Shown piece by piece: positions 1 through 8,895 of a DNA stretch of 14,089 bases. Under the pieces are notes generated by a model, which saw nothing but the letters and a program-made list of their open reading frames with translations, did no database searches and was not told the origin of the DNA. The stretch spans positions 1 through 14,089 of the forward strand of contig CAYMWF010000104.1 of NCBI GenBank assembly GCA_964394085.1, written 5' to 3'. Numbering within the stretch: the stretch's first letter is position 1; each line of letters begins with the position of its first letter. The stretch is from CAYMWF01 sp964394085 [NCBI: uncultured Gemmatimonadota bacterium]. Its GTDB lineage: Bacteria > GCA-2686955 > CAYMWF01. Position numbers and translations under genes: made by a program.

Positions 1-2
1 GA

Positions 3-1817
3 AATTATACCGCTCCCGTTCTCCTGGATTTCGTCAGGATTGAAAAAACAAAGCCTGATGGATCGGGCGTCCCGGTTGCGGAAGGCGCTTTTCATACAAC
101 ACCCTTTTTTTACAATATTCCCCAGGCAATCGATTTTCACCATAAGCCAGGTCGCGTTTTTACCGGCGCTTTTTTCCTGCTTATCGTAATCGCCCTCCTG
201 TTTGATCGACTTGTTCTATCGTTTCACCGGTATTCCGGCGGAATATCCTCAAGCGAAACCCGTCTTTTATTCCTTTTGATTCCGCTGCAGACGGTTCTTC
301 TTTACTTCGCAAGGGCATGTTTCGCACTCCCTTTCTTTTCTCTGTACGGGGCAATCATCGCCGTAACCTCTACCAAGTTCATTCACCTTGTTCGCAGCGG
401 GTTTTCTCTCTCTGGAAAGCCCTTATCCCGAAAAAGCCGGTTCCTGTGGACCATGTTTTCCCTGATTTTCTATCTGTTTTTTATCGGCCCGTTGTTTATC
501 TCGACAGAACCGGCTTCAAACACCGTATTATCGAAATCTGCGCTCATACTCCTGTCAGCGGTGCCCCCTGTCGTTTTCATCGGGGGATCTCTTTTCGTAA
601 ATAACTCTCCATTCATTTTCTTTTTATCAGTAATCCAGCTTTTCAGCTACCACCTGATGCTCCCGTTTTATCCGTTTACCGAAAGGTTCTCTTTTCTAGC
701 TATCGGCTTTCTCCCCTGGCTGGTTTTTATCATGCATCAAACTGTCGCCGGGTCCTCAAAGAAAAGAGTATTTCGATACTTTTTCTTCATTTTCCTGATA
801 GCGGCCGCTGCCGGAGGGGTAGAAATCAGCATCCGGAGTCATAGGTTCTTAAATATTGTATTGGATGATGACCATCATTTAAGCAGGCTGTTCTGGGATC
901 TGGAAAATCATACCGACTTTTTCGGAAAAAAGAAAGCCGGGGATAACATTGTCATCAGGAATCAAGTCCATACCAGAGAAAAACCATGCGGAACGAACAG
1001 GATAATATGCCTGGGTAGCTCGAGCACGCACGGAACATTTGCCTCCAACATCACCAAAAGCTATCCCAGCGTGCTTGAAAACCTGCTCGCTGAAGAATCT
1101 TCGATAAATTTGGAGGTGATCAACGGCGGTATAGTCGGAGCGCCGCTATACATGCTGAAATTGTATCTTGAAGAAGTACTTTTCCTCCTGGATCCTGATC
1201 TTGTAATCCTCTATTTCGGCGTAAACGGCGACAAACCGGAACTTGAATCTTTATATGAACGATTAAAATCGGTGAAAGAAGAAGCGCCATTTCTGAGCAC
1301 GAACAGGGAAATAGCGGCGGCAGTGAAACTCAGATGGGATCATCCGATGTTGATCCGCGGGGTTCTGAATGCGGTCAGGCTGCGGTTGTTCATGGGCGCT
1401 TTCCTCCTTGCAGAGAACGTTTTCAGCGAACCGGAAGAAAGTCGAAAATTATCGAATCACGGAATCAGGTCCATCTCTGTTGCCGAGAGCGGATCCGCTG
1501 AAAAAATAGTGGCTCTCTGTGTTGAAAAGGATATAAATATTCTACTTATACCCGAAATTATATCAGAGCATACACAACCGGGAATCGACCTTCCCGCCTT
1601 TTGCAAGGCCTTTCAGGACATCGCAGACGATTATGCCGGAGAAGGTGTTTTCTTCAAGAATCTCTATGAGACATTTCCACCTGAAAAAGCGATGCGGTTC
1701 TTTGTCGACAGCGTTCATATGAACGATGATGGATACGAGCATCTGGCAAAACTGGTGGCGGATACAATCATCGAAGAAGGGATCCTGGATTTTTCAGAAA
1801 CATCGGTTTCCAGGTAA
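3..1817 (+). CDS. Multi-pass membrane protein with C-terminal SGNH/GDSL hydrolase domain (5'-partial)
   Basis: The reading frame is open from the first complete codon (nt 3) to TAA at 1815-1817, giving 604 visible residues, so the true start lies before the window. A TTG at 276 is the first possible start inside it. It has no ribosome binding site and falls inside a hydrophobic run, and the first in-frame ATG is already deep in the membrane region, so an internal start is unlikely. About seven hydrophobic segments occupy roughly nt 155-840. A soluble domain follows with SGNH hallmarks: block I GSSST at nt 1014-1028 (in place of GDSL), a GVNGD block III with Asn at 1224-1226, and block V DSVH with Asp at 1707-1709 and His at 1716-1718. 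SGNH proteins are esterases or O-acyl transferases/deacetylases. A membrane anchor with an outward-facing SGNH domain suggests modification or de-esterification of envelope polysaccharide or lipid, which is inference. The gene is visibly AT-richer than those downstream. The domain call is firm; the substrate is unknown. Confidence 0.8.
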   Translation, partial: NYTAPVLLDFVRIEKTKPDGSGVPVAEGAFHTTPFFYNIPQAIDFHHKPGRVFTGAFFLLIVIALLFDRLVLSFHRYSGGISSSETRLLFLLIPLQTVLLYFARACFALPFFSLYGAIIAVTSTKFIHLVRSGFSLSGKPLSRKSRFLWTMFSLIFYLFFIGPLFISTEPASNTVLSKSALILLSAVPPVVFIGGSLFVNNSPFIFFLSVIQLFSYHLMLPFYPFTERFSFLAIGFLPWLVFIMHQTVAGSSKKRVFRYFFFIFLIAAAAGGVEISIRSHRFLNIVLDDDHHLSRLFWDLENHTDFFGKKKAGDNIVIRNQVHTREKPCGTNRIICLGSSSTHGTFASNITKSYPSVLENLLAEESSINLEVINGGIVGAPLYMLKLYLEEVLFLLDPDLVILYFGVNGDKPELESLYERLKSVKEEAPFLSTNREIAAAVKLRWDHPMLIRGVLNAVRLRLFMGAFLLAENVFSEPEESRKLSNHGIRSISVAESGSAEKIVALCVEKDINILLIPEIISEHTQPGIDLPAFCKAFQDIADDYAGEGVFFKNLYETFPPEKAMRFFVDSVHMNDDGYEHLAKLVADTIIEEGILDFSETSVSR

Positions 1818-1868
1818 AAGACTTCACGTATCGTTATGCGGAAATTCACCTTATGGTTATCCGGGTGA

Positions 1869-1897
1869 TTGACTGCGGATTGATGACCGGATAGTCT
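1869..1897 (+). promoter_or_regulatory. Candidate sigma70-like promoter for the GH-like lipoprotein gene
   Basis: TTGACT at 1869-1874 matches the -35 consensus at five of six positions. After a 17-nt spacer comes TAGTCT at 1892-1897, a weak -10 with three of six matches. It lies in the 164-nt gap between the SGNH gene and the lipoprotein gene, about 85 nt before the chosen start. A small hairpin (CCCGG at 1950-1954, CCGGG at 1962-1966) sits between it and the ribosome binding site. The -10 is poor and the promoter consensus of this organism is unknown, so this is only a candidate. Confidence 0.25.
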
Positions 1898-1971
1898 GAC
1901 CCGGCCGAAACTACCGCATGGATGACTTCGGATTCAGCTGGAATCGCATCCCGGCGTAATTCCGGGCAGAC

Positions 1972-1975
1972 GGAG
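1972..1975 (+). promoter_or_regulatory. Ribosome binding site that sets the lipoprotein start
   Basis: GGAG at 1972-1975 lies 6 nt before ATG 1982. An upstream in-frame ATG at 1922 has no comparable site and would place 20 polar residues ahead of the signal peptide, so 1982 is preferred. Confidence 0.7.
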
Positions 1976-1981
1976 AGCCCA

Positions 1982-4153
1982 ATGAAACTATCGATCCAGG
2001 TTATCGTTTCTACTCCTTTGCTCGCGGGATTGCTTCTTTCCTCGTGCATCCGGACGCCCATCGACGATAGAGTGCCGCCCCCCGCAGCTGAAGTCTCATC
2101 GGCATCCCCGTCCGGAGCCGCACCCACGGATGCGGACTCGCCTCCGCCCGTTCCCGCGGCAGCATCCCCCGATCCGAATCCGGATCCGTGGAGCGGCGGG
2201 CAAGATAACCCGGCGGATGAATCAATACGCGACGGGAATGGGCGGGGGGAACAGGATCCGGCGGATTTACCTGCCGTCCCGGGCTCTCTCCGTTATCTGG
2301 CCGTCCACGGCTCCGGAATATATTCCCCCGAGGATCTGGACCTCCGGTCGGCTTTCCCTGAGCATACCAGGTATCCCCGGCTGGGCGGCGTCTTCTATTC
2401 ACAGATTAAAGACGAACCGGCCTTTCTCGAGATACTTTCCCGGTTCGACCTGCTGGTCGTCGGCACGTCGGTATGCCTGAGCAGCGGCATCGGAGGCGGG
2501 GTTCCGCTGGGTAAGTGGCGCGGAGAAGGAAACAACAGGAACGTCGTCTATGACCTGAACAGGATCAGCCCCGATCTTCAGAAGATAGTCACCGGCGCCC
2601 GGAGAATGAATCCCGGCCTCCGCTTCCTGGTTCAGGCTTCATTGAGCCACCTCGAAGCGGTGAACTTCAGGTATGGGACCTCCTCCCCGGGGCGATTCTT
2701 CGCGGACAATGTCAGCCCGAAGTACTTCGCATATACCCCTTTCCTGGAGCTGCTCGAACCGGTTCCGTCGGATTCTTCCGTCAATGTTTTCCGCTTCGAT
2801 CCTGCATCGCTGAAAAAAGGCTTGAAAAAAATCAAGTTCAGAACGGGCTCGGGTGAATGGACGAGACAAAATGCATACGACTGGACGTACTGCTGTTTCT
2901 ACGACAACGACAACGGAGGAACCAGGGGGAATTTCGAGATTATGGCCGTGGCCGGAATCGACGCGGAAAAAGGCCTGATCAGGGTGGCCGTAAAAGGAAA
3001 GCAAGGCCGCACCTTGATGGGAACTCCGCAGGGATACCCGGCAGGCGCCAGGTTCGGATTTCTGAACTCGAGCAACCGCGGTTTCGGCGCACTGTCCTTC
3101 TACATGAACCGCACTCCCGCGTGCGAAGCCGCCGGCGGAGAAGGAGGACCTTTGAACTGGACCGACTATCTTCTCCGGTATATGAAACGGTTTGTCCTGC
3201 CTTCAAGATACAAGGGGCGGTACCTGGCGGCCGGGCTGATCGCGGATGCGGACAAGGAGAACGCGGATACGCTGTACTCGTGGAGATTCCTTCACCCCAG
3301 GTGGTTTTTCACCGATTTCAACCTGGACGGGAATGTCGATGATCCGATCGAGGCTTCCAGGGCATTTATGGAGGGAATGAAAATATACGTGCGGGGCATA
3401 CGCCGGGCGGCTGAAGAAATAGGCAGAAAAGACCTCGTGTTCGTAAAAAACGGTGCGTTCTTCGACCCTCTCAACAGGGAGGCCAACGGCAGGTTTTTCG
3501 AGGATTTCAACGGATTCTTCCAGGACGCTTCCGTTCCCCTGGCTGAAAAAAGGTATATCGAGCTCTTCCGCCGCGGCAGGATGGCGGAGCCGGTTATCGC
3601 GGTAGTCAACGAGCGGGACACGAAAACAACGCCGGTCAGCACCAACTGGGCCGCTCATCGTCACACCATGGCGTTTACATGTATAGCGGGAGAAGGCTAC
3701 TACGCGATGACCGGGCCCTTTTCCATAGGGTTCAAGATACAGAAAAGACAGGATGCGGATCGCTGGTACGACGAATATTCGGTGGACGGAGCCGGAACGG
3801 GCTGCAACCATCCGGATTACAGAGGAGATACCCCCGCGTCGGGACGCGGCTGGCTCGGCCGGCCGGTGACCCAGGGGGTCAAGCTCGCGCCGAGAACATA
3901 CGCACGGGAATTCGAAAACGGCATCGTCCTCTGCACGGGCAAACCCGGGGGCTTCGCATTCGACCTCGAAGCGCTTTTCCCAGGAGCCCGGTTCCGGCGG
4001 ATCAAAGGTGCGGACGACAGCGCCGTCAATTCCGGCGCCGATACCGGGAAATCTATAAGAATAGCCCGGCACGACGGGATATTCCTCGTTCGCGTTGAAG
4101 AGAATGGAACACTCCGGGGGCATGCTGCATCCCGTCACAAGGGGGAAAATTAA
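1982..4153 (+). CDS. Putative glycoside-hydrolase-like secreted lipoprotein
   Basis: A 723-residue protein when started at ATG 1982. The N-terminus is a type II signal peptide: MKLS, a hydrophobic core, then lipobox LLSSC with Cys22, so it should be lipid-anchored in the envelope. Residues 23-101 form a low-complexity Pro/Ala/Ser/Asp linker, typical of a spacer holding a domain off the membrane. From about residue 102 to the end is one large globular region rich in Trp, Tyr and acidic residues. Its C-terminal part (WYDEYS at 595-600, GWLG at 623-626, FENGIVL at 644-650) resembles putative glycoside-hydrolase-like TIM-barrel families such as GHL15. This is recalled family resemblance, not a search result. 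Residues 445-454, DFNLDGNVDD, resemble a Ca-binding EF-hand/dockerin loop. I cannot assign catalytic residues or a substrate. It starts 164 nt after the SGNH gene and ends 192 nt before maeB, with no clear terminator at either side. The coding call and lipoprotein nature are firm; the hydrolase assignment is moderate. Confidence 0.72.
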   Translation: MKLSIQVIVSTPLLAGLLLSSCIRTPIDDRVPPPAAEVSSASPSGAAPTDADSPPPVPAAASPDPNPDPWSGGQDNPADESIRDGNGRGEQDPADLPAVPGSLRYLAVHGSGIYSPEDLDLRSAFPEHTRYPRLGGVFYSQIKDEPAFLEILSRFDLLVVGTSVCLSSGIGGGVPLGKWRGEGNNRNVVYDLNRISPDLQKIVTGARRMNPGLRFLVQASLSHLEAVNFRYGTSSPGRFFADNVSPKYFAYTPFLELLEPVPSDSSVNVFRFDPASLKKGLKKIKFRTGSGEWTRQNAYDWTYCCFYDNDNGGTRGNFEIMAVAGIDAEKGLIRVAVKGKQGRTLMGTPQGYPAGARFGFLNSSNRGFGALSFYMNRTPACEAAGGEGGPLNWTDYLLRYMKRFVLPSRYKGRYLAAGLIADADKENADTLYSWRFLHPRWFFTDFNLDGNVDDPIEASRAFMEGMKIYVRGIRRAAEEIGRKDLVFVKNGAFFDPLNREANGRFFEDFNGFFQDASVPLAEKRYIELFRRGRMAEPVIAVVNERDTKTTPVSTNWAAHRHTMAFTCIAGEGYYAMTGPFSIGFKIQKRQDADRWYDEYSVDGAGTGCNHPDYRGDTPASGRGWLGRPVTQGVKLAPRTYAREFENGIVLCTGKPGGFAFDLEALFPGARFRRIKGADDSAVNSGADTGKSIRIARHDGIFLVRVEENGTLRGHAASRHKGEN

Positions 4154-4345
4154 AAGAGACATTTCAGCTTTTTTCATCGGCGTGCAAAAAGGTTTGATCG
4201 GGTTTCGAGGCTGTGCAATACTTCCCGCCTTTCAAAGCGATCGCGCCGTCCCGGGCAGGAGTCCAGCCTTTTGCCTTCACGGTGCGTCCTTGCAGAACCG
4301 AGACCTGTTTGAAAAGAACTGGGGAAACCCGGAAAGGTTGATGAT

Positions 4346-6634
4346 ATGCCGTCAATCACTAAAAAACGAGCTCTTGATTACCACAGCGGGGGGAAGAAAG
4401 GCAAAATCGAGGTCGTTCCCACAAAACCCTGCATTACTCAACTCGATCTGTCGCTTGCATATACGCCCGGAGTGGCGGAGCCCTGCCGGGAAATAAAGAA
4501 AAATCCCGGCAACGCCTTCCGCTATACGGCAAAAGGAAACCTGGTGGCGGTGATATCGAACGGAACCGCGGTTCTCGGTCTGGGCAATATTGGAGCTCTG
4601 GCGGGAAAACCGGTGATGGAAGGGAAGGGTGTTCTTTTTAAACGGTTCGCCGATGTGGACGTGTTCGACATCGAACTCGACTCGGAAGACCCCGAGGATA
4701 TTATCCGCACGACCAAGCTGCTCGAGCCGACGTTCGGCGGTATCAATCTCGAAGACATCAAAGCGCCCGACTGCTTCCTTATAGAAGAAACCCTCAAGAA
4801 AGAGATGGACATACCGGTATTCCACGACGATCAGCACGGTACCGCGATCATTTCGGGCGCCGCTTTGATCAACGCCCTCGAATTCGTAAAGAAAGACATC
4901 GATAAGGTCCGCGTGGTGTACAGCGGCGCCGGCGCCGCCGGCATCGCCTGCGCCAAGTTCTATATCTCCCTCGGGGTGGATCCCGCAAATATGCTGATGG
5001 TCGATTCGAAGGGTGTCATATACGAAGGCCGGGAAGATATTGATCCGGCCCATCCCCGGTTCAACAAATACAAGGCCGACTTCGCCATAAAGACCGATTC
5101 CCGCACTCTCGATGACGCCATGGTCGACGCCGACATCTTCTGCGGGGTCTCCGTCGCCGATATGGTTACGAAGGATATGGTCAAGTCCATGGCAAAGGAC
5201 CCGATCATTTTCGCGATGGCGAATCCCGACCCCGAAATCACCTATCCCGACGCCCTCGATGCAAGGCCCGATGTGATTATGGCGACGGGACGCAGCGATT
5301 ATCCGAACCAGGTCAATAACGTCCTCGGCTTCCCCTTTATCTTCAGAGGAGCTCTCGATGTCCGGTCGCGGGCGATCAATGAGGATATGAAGGTCGCGGC
5401 GGCGAAATCGCTGGCCGACCTCGCCAAGGAAGATGTTCCGGATTCGGTGTGCAGGGCATACGGTGTCGAGCGGTTCTCATTCTCCCGCGAGTACCTGATT
5501 CCGAAGCCTTTCGATCATCGTGTATTGATCTGGGAATCGGTGGCCGTGGCACAGGCTGCATGCGATTCCGGAGTCGCCAGGCGCGAAATCACAGACTGGG
5601 AAGAATACAAGGTCGAGCTGGAATCGAGACTCGGACCGACCCAGCAGTTCACCCGCAGCATGATCACCAGGGCCCGCACCGAAGTTAAGAAAAAGCTCGT
5701 TTTCGCCGAGGGAGATCATCCTACCATTCTGCGGGCCGCCCAGATCGTGATTCAGGAAGGTATCGCAGACCCGATCCTCCTGGGCCCCATCGATAAAATC
5801 AAGGTGAAGATCGATGAGCTTGGGCTGGAGCATCTGAACGGTGTTACAGTCGTGAATCCGCTGATTTCGAGTAATCGCAAATCCTACGCCCAAAGTTTCT
5901 ACAATATCCGAAAACGCAAGGGCCTGATTTTTCAGGAAGCCTTCAGGCTCATGTCCCGCAGACATTATTATGCGCCGGTCATGGTTCTGAGGGGTGATGC
6001 GGATGCGATGCTGGCCGGTATAAACCGGCATTATCCGGATGTGATCAGACCGGCGCTGCACGTTATCGGGCCGGCTCTCAAGATCGACCGGGTCTGCGGG
6101 ATGAACGCCATGCTCTTCAAAGACAAGATCCTCCTCTTCGCCGATACCACGGTCCACATGGATCCCACGGCCGAGGAGCTGGTAGCGATCGCTGAAGCCA
6201 CCGTGGAAGTAGCCCGCAATCTTCTCCACATGGAACCCCGCATCGCCATGCTCTCCTTCTCCAATTTCGGCTCGGTCAGGCACAGAAGCGCCGACAAAGT
6301 CGCAAAAGCCACGATGATGCTCAAGGAGAAGCGTCCCGATCTTATCGTGGACGGTGAAATGCAGGCCGATATAGCCGTTTCGGGGGCGACCGCCGAAGCT
6401 TACTACCCGTTCGCGAAACTGATGGGCGACGCCAACGTGCTCATATTCCCGGAGCTCAACAGCGCGAACATCAGTTACAAGCTGCTGCGCCACCTCGGCG
6501 AAGCGGAAGTGATAGGCCCGATCCTGGCCGGAACCAAGCTCCCGATTCATATCCTAGAAATGGATTCCAGCGCCGAGGAAGTAGTATCAATGGCCGCACT
6601 CGCCGCGGTCGATGCGGAGGTGAACCGAAGGTAG
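4346..6634 (+). CDS. maeB: Malic enzyme with C-terminal phosphotransacetylase-like domain (MaeB type)
   Basis: A 762-residue protein, close to the usual length of MaeB-type enzymes (about 760). It oxidatively decarboxylates L-malate to pyruvate and CO2 in the cytoplasm, usually with NADP+, supplying NADPH and pyruvate. The malic N-domain shows AYTPGVAEP (Tyr39), GKPVMEGKG (Lys94), the NLEDI acidic pair Glu136/Asp137 and HDDQHGT (Asp161/Asp162, metal ligands). The dinucleotide fold follows with SGAGAAGIA at 193-201 and the ANPDPEI motif near 292. From about residue 430 the protein becomes a phosphotransacetylase-like domain, which in characterised MaeB proteins is not catalytic but takes part in oligomerisation and acetyl-CoA regulation. 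The start ATG has GGAAAGG at 4331-4337, 8 nt upstream; the ATG at 4341 is out of frame. A strong terminator 40 nt after the stop indicates a monocistronic or last-gene position. Cofactor preference (NADP versus NAD) is inferred from family only. Confidence 0.97.
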   Translation: MPSITKKRALDYHSGGKKGKIEVVPTKPCITQLDLSLAYTPGVAEPCREIKKNPGNAFRYTAKGNLVAVISNGTAVLGLGNIGALAGKPVMEGKGVLFKRFADVDVFDIELDSEDPEDIIRTTKLLEPTFGGINLEDIKAPDCFLIEETLKKEMDIPVFHDDQHGTAIISGAALINALEFVKKDIDKVRVVYSGAGAAGIACAKFYISLGVDPANMLMVDSKGVIYEGREDIDPAHPRFNKYKADFAIKTDSRTLDDAMVDADIFCGVSVADMVTKDMVKSMAKDPIIFAMANPDPEITYPDALDARPDVIMATGRSDYPNQVNNVLGFPFIFRGALDVRSRAINEDMKVAAAKSLADLAKEDVPDSVCRAYGVERFSFSREYLIPKPFDHRVLIWESVAVAQAACDSGVARREITDWEEYKVELESRLGPTQQFTRSMITRARTEVKKKLVFAEGDHPTILRAAQIVIQEGIADPILLGPIDKIKVKIDELGLEHLNGVTVVNPLISSNRKSYAQSFYNIRKRKGLIFQEAFRLMSRRHYYAPVMVLRGDADAMLAGINRHYPDVIRPALHVIGPALKIDRVCGMNAMLFKDKILLFADTTVHMDPTAEELVAIAEATVEVARNLLHMEPRIAMLSFSNFGSVRHRSADKVAKATMMLKEKRPDLIVDGEMQADIAVSGATAEAYYPFAKLMGDANVLIFPELNSANISYKLLRHLGEAEVIGPILAGTKLPIHILEMDSSAEEVVSMAALAAVDAEVNRR

Positions 6635-6674
6635 GAGCCTGTTCACTGACCATCAGGTGAAACCGGAGATTGTT

Positions 6675-6708
6675 ACGGGCGGGTCCGCGAGGCCCGCCCG
6701 TTTTTTTT
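6675..6708 (+). terminator. Intrinsic terminator after maeB
   Basis: A perfect 9-bp GC-rich stem (ACGGGCGGG at 6675-6683 with CCCGCCCGT at 6693-6701) around a 9-nt loop runs directly into eight T residues (6701-6708). This is a textbook Rho-independent terminator. It separates maeB from the TonB receptor operon. Confidence 0.95.
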
Positions 6709-6747
6709 GAGTCTGCGGACGGCGGGATACGATTGTCCCGAAAATCC

Positions 6748-6776
6748 TTGCATCAGCCCGGCCCGGCAGGTAGATT
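6748..6776 (+). promoter_or_regulatory. Candidate promoter of the TonB receptor-YfiR-kinase operon
   Basis: TTGCAT at 6748-6753 and TAGATT at 6771-6776 are separated by exactly 17 nt, with three and four matches to the sigma70 consensus. The position, between the maeB terminator and the receptor gene and about 110 nt before the start codon, suits an operon promoter. Just upstream is a short inverted repeat, CGGGA at 6723-6727 and TCCCG at 6736-6740, that could be an operator or chance. The remainder of the 6709-6887 gap shows no other clear signal. Confidence 0.25.
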
Positions 6777-6887
6777 TCGTTCAACCGTAAGTAATCGTGA
6801 AAGCTATTTCTCTCGAGCAGGATCTTAACGAACTTCTCTTCTCGGATCCCGAAAATATCCGCGTCACATAGAAACGGGTACCCCCAA

Positions 6888-8849
6888 ATGATTCATGCCG
6901 GCTCGAAAATCCTGATTCTGGTTGCGGCGGCGGCCCTGTCGGGTTTCAACCTTTTTGCGGGCGTCGAGGAGAATCTTCTCGAAATGTCCCTCGAAGAACT
7001 GCTGGACATCAGGATCGAAGTTGCATCCTCGCTGGGCAATGTCATCTTCGAGACTCCATCAACGGTTTCGGTGATAGACAGAAAAACCATAGAGGAATAC
7101 AACTTCACCTCGATTACGGAAGCCCTCCAGACCGTTGCGGGATTCAGCGTCCAGAGAACGTACCTCAAGAGAAACCTGCCCACCTGCAGGGGGATACTGC
7201 AGGATCATTATGCGAACAAAGTGCTGGTCATGATCAATAATGTCCCGACCTGGCACGCCGGAACGGGCGAGGCCAATATCGACAGGGTCGATATAAGCAA
7301 CGTGGAAAGAATCGAGATTCTGAAGGGGCCGGCATCCGTTCTTTACGGCACCAACGCTTATGCGGGAGCCGTCAACATCATCCTTCGAAGCCTTGAGAGC
7401 GAAGGTACCGGCATCCTGATGGAAATCGGCAGCAATCATCATATAAAAAGCGGGGTGAATTCTATTATAACGCACGACGGGCTGTCTGTTTCTGCTTCGG
7501 CGAACGCCTGCGACGAAACCGGCAGCCTTGTCGCCTGGACGGATGAAACCGGGGAAACGGGCCACCTGCACGAGTATATCGATGGAAGCACCTTCATTCT
7601 AAACGGTGAATATAAAAACCACAGGCTCCTGTTCAATGCATTTTCGTCACATGAGAGCTACCTGGGTGTATCTCAGAAATACGCCACCGGTGCGGGCAAC
7701 GACCATTATATGCACGGGTATCTGACCAACTATGGATACCATGGGAAGGTTACCGACCGGATCGACTTCAACGGCGGCGTCACCCTGGACTGGAATCGAA
7801 GGAATCTTTCGCGGACGAGCGACGACAACACGAGGGCCAACATCGCCGGCTACAGGATTGCGGGCTTCGCCAGGTCCGGAATTCGAATCTCGAGATATCT
7901 GAATCTCGAGCTGGGTGCGGATTATGATTACAGAGAAAGCCTCGAATATTCGAATTACGATGTAACGACCGACACGCTGGTTGCTGATAACAACATGAAA
8001 AACAAGACTGTTTACGAGTATTCAGGATTCTGTCAGGCCGTATTCGTCCGGAATCCGTTCCAGTTGTCGGCCGGCTCGAGGGTTTCTTTCAACGAAATGT
8101 TCGGGCTGAATGTCTCATCCCGGGGCACGGTAGTTTACACCATCAACGAAAAAAACAGCCTGAAACTGATCTATGGGCAGTCCTACAGGGCGCCGTCGCT
8201 GTTCGAACTTTATTTCGAGACCCCGACAGCCACCGTATTCGGTTATGAAAATCTCGAACCGGAAAAAACCGATTCGTACGAAATCGCCTACCTGACATCG
8301 ACCGGAAAATTCTTCATGCAGGCTCTCTGCTTCTACGCAAATTACTACAATAAGATATTCAGGTTCGACGACCCCGATCTGGGCGCCAAGAGATACCGAA
8401 ACGGCGGCACCTTCTCCGCGGGGGGGGTCGAGCTCGAACTGAAGTACCGGAATCCCGGACTGTTCAACGGATTTTTAAACTACAATTATATCCGGGGGGA
8501 TAACGGGGACGAATACGAGGATAACGACCATTTCAACTTCAAATATATACCGGAACATTCTGTTTCCGCGGGGATTTCGAAGAGCATAAAATCTTTCTAT
8601 GTATCCGCTGTATCCAACATCAGAGATAAAACCGAGGGCGCTTTCGAAAAAATCGATGCGCAGCCCACCCTCGATTTCAACCTGGGGTACACTCACGATT
8701 TCAAGGGGCGCGTTATCAAGCACATCTTTTCCGTGAAAAACGTCTTCGACAGAGACGTGCTGGTTCCGGAATATGTACGAAGGGAGCTGAACCAGCTTCC
8801 CCTGGGATACGGGAGAAGTATAGTTTATTCGATGCGCATGAGAATCTGA
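6888..8849 (+). CDS. TonB-dependent outer-membrane receptor
   Basis: A 653-residue protein with a signal peptide (hydrophobic core about residues 8-22, likely cleavage after Ala24 in NLFAG). The mature N-terminus carries an SLEELLDIRIEVASS segment around residues 34-48, a likely TonB-box region. The plug domain spans about 55-168, with ETPSTVSVIDR, ITEALQTVAGFSVQ, VERIEILKGPASVLYGTNAYAGAVNIIL-type signatures and two potential cysteines removed by spacing. The remainder is the Tyr/Asn/aromatic-rich beta-barrel, with SYRAPSLFELYFE and NLEPEKTDSYEIAY motifs typical of the family. It should import a siderophore, corrinoid, glycan or similar ligand using TonB energy; the ligand cannot be told from sequence. 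The ribosome binding site is weak. The gene is followed after 46 nt by the YfiR-family gene, with a stable hairpin in the gap. Receptors of this LLDIRIEVASS type paired with YfiR and a kinase suggest a sensory as well as transport role, which is inference. Confidence 0.95.
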   Translation: MIHAGSKILILVAAAALSGFNLFAGVEENLLEMSLEELLDIRIEVASSLGNVIFETPSTVSVIDRKTIEEYNFTSITEALQTVAGFSVQRTYLKRNLPTCRGILQDHYANKVLVMINNVPTWHAGTGEANIDRVDISNVERIEILKGPASVLYGTNAYAGAVNIILRSLESEGTGILMEIGSNHHIKSGVNSIITHDGLSVSASANACDETGSLVAWTDETGETGHLHEYIDGSTFILNGEYKNHRLLFNAFSSHESYLGVSQKYATGAGNDHYMHGYLTNYGYHGKVTDRIDFNGGVTLDWNRRNLSRTSDDNTRANIAGYRIAGFARSGIRISRYLNLELGADYDYRESLEYSNYDVTTDTLVADNNMKNKTVYEYSGFCQAVFVRNPFQLSAGSRVSFNEMFGLNVSSRGTVVYTINEKNSLKLIYGQSYRAPSLFELYFETPTATVFGYENLEPEKTDSYEIAYLTSTGKFFMQALCFYANYYNKIFRFDDPDLGAKRYRNGGTFSAGGVELELKYRNPGLFNGFLNYNYIRGDNGDEYEDNDHFNFKYIPEHSVSAGISKSIKSFYVSAVSNIRDKTEGAFEKIDAQPTLDFNLGYTHDFKGRVIKHIFSVKNVFDRDVLVPEYVRRELNQLPLGYGRSIVYSMRMRI

Positions 8850-8869
8850 TCCCGGGGAATGCCCCGGGA
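8850..8869 (+). promoter_or_regulatory. Intercistronic hairpin between receptor and YfiR genes
   Basis: A perfect 8-bp stem, TCCCGGGG at 8850-8857 and CCCCGGGA at 8862-8869, with an AATG tetraloop, begins at the base after the receptor's TGA. No T-tract follows, so it is not an intrinsic terminator. It may stabilise the receptor mRNA 3' end or set different expression of the receptor and the downstream signalling genes. Confidence 0.6.
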
Positions 8870-8895
8870 ATTAGATACTCCGGAAGGTTGAAAAA

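Noticed and set aside
1922-1981. Upstream ATG 1922 as start of the lipoprotein gene
   Set aside because: It would add 20 polar residues before a clear lipoprotein signal peptide; ATG 1982 has a GGAG 6 nt upstream.
2122-2140. A 13-nt stretch (CGCACCCACGGAT) shared in inverted orientation with the region near 13738
   Set aside because: A 13-nt match is expected by chance in a 14-kb GC-rich window and does not extend.
3203-4177. 324-codon minus-strand open frame
   Set aside because: It lies entirely opposite the lipoprotein gene, lacks any recognisable motif and reflects codon bias of the real gene.
4154-4345. Possible terminator after the lipoprotein gene (AAAAG ... CTTTT near 4152-4172)
   Set aside because: The stem is short and AT-only, so it cannot be supported as an intrinsic terminator.
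4095-4496. 133-codon + strand frame bridging the lipoprotein and maeB genes
   Set aside because: It overlaps both genes out of frame and has no ribosome binding site or protein features.
5477-6550. 357-codon minus-strand open frame
   Set aside because: It is antisense to the phosphotransacetylase-like domain of maeB, with biased His/Arg-rich composition and no domain features.
6797-6871. A 24-codon GTG-started frame ahead of the TonB receptor gene, as a possible leader peptide
   Set aside because: No ribosome binding site, no regulatory codon run and no attenuator pair follows it; a frame of this length is expected by chance.
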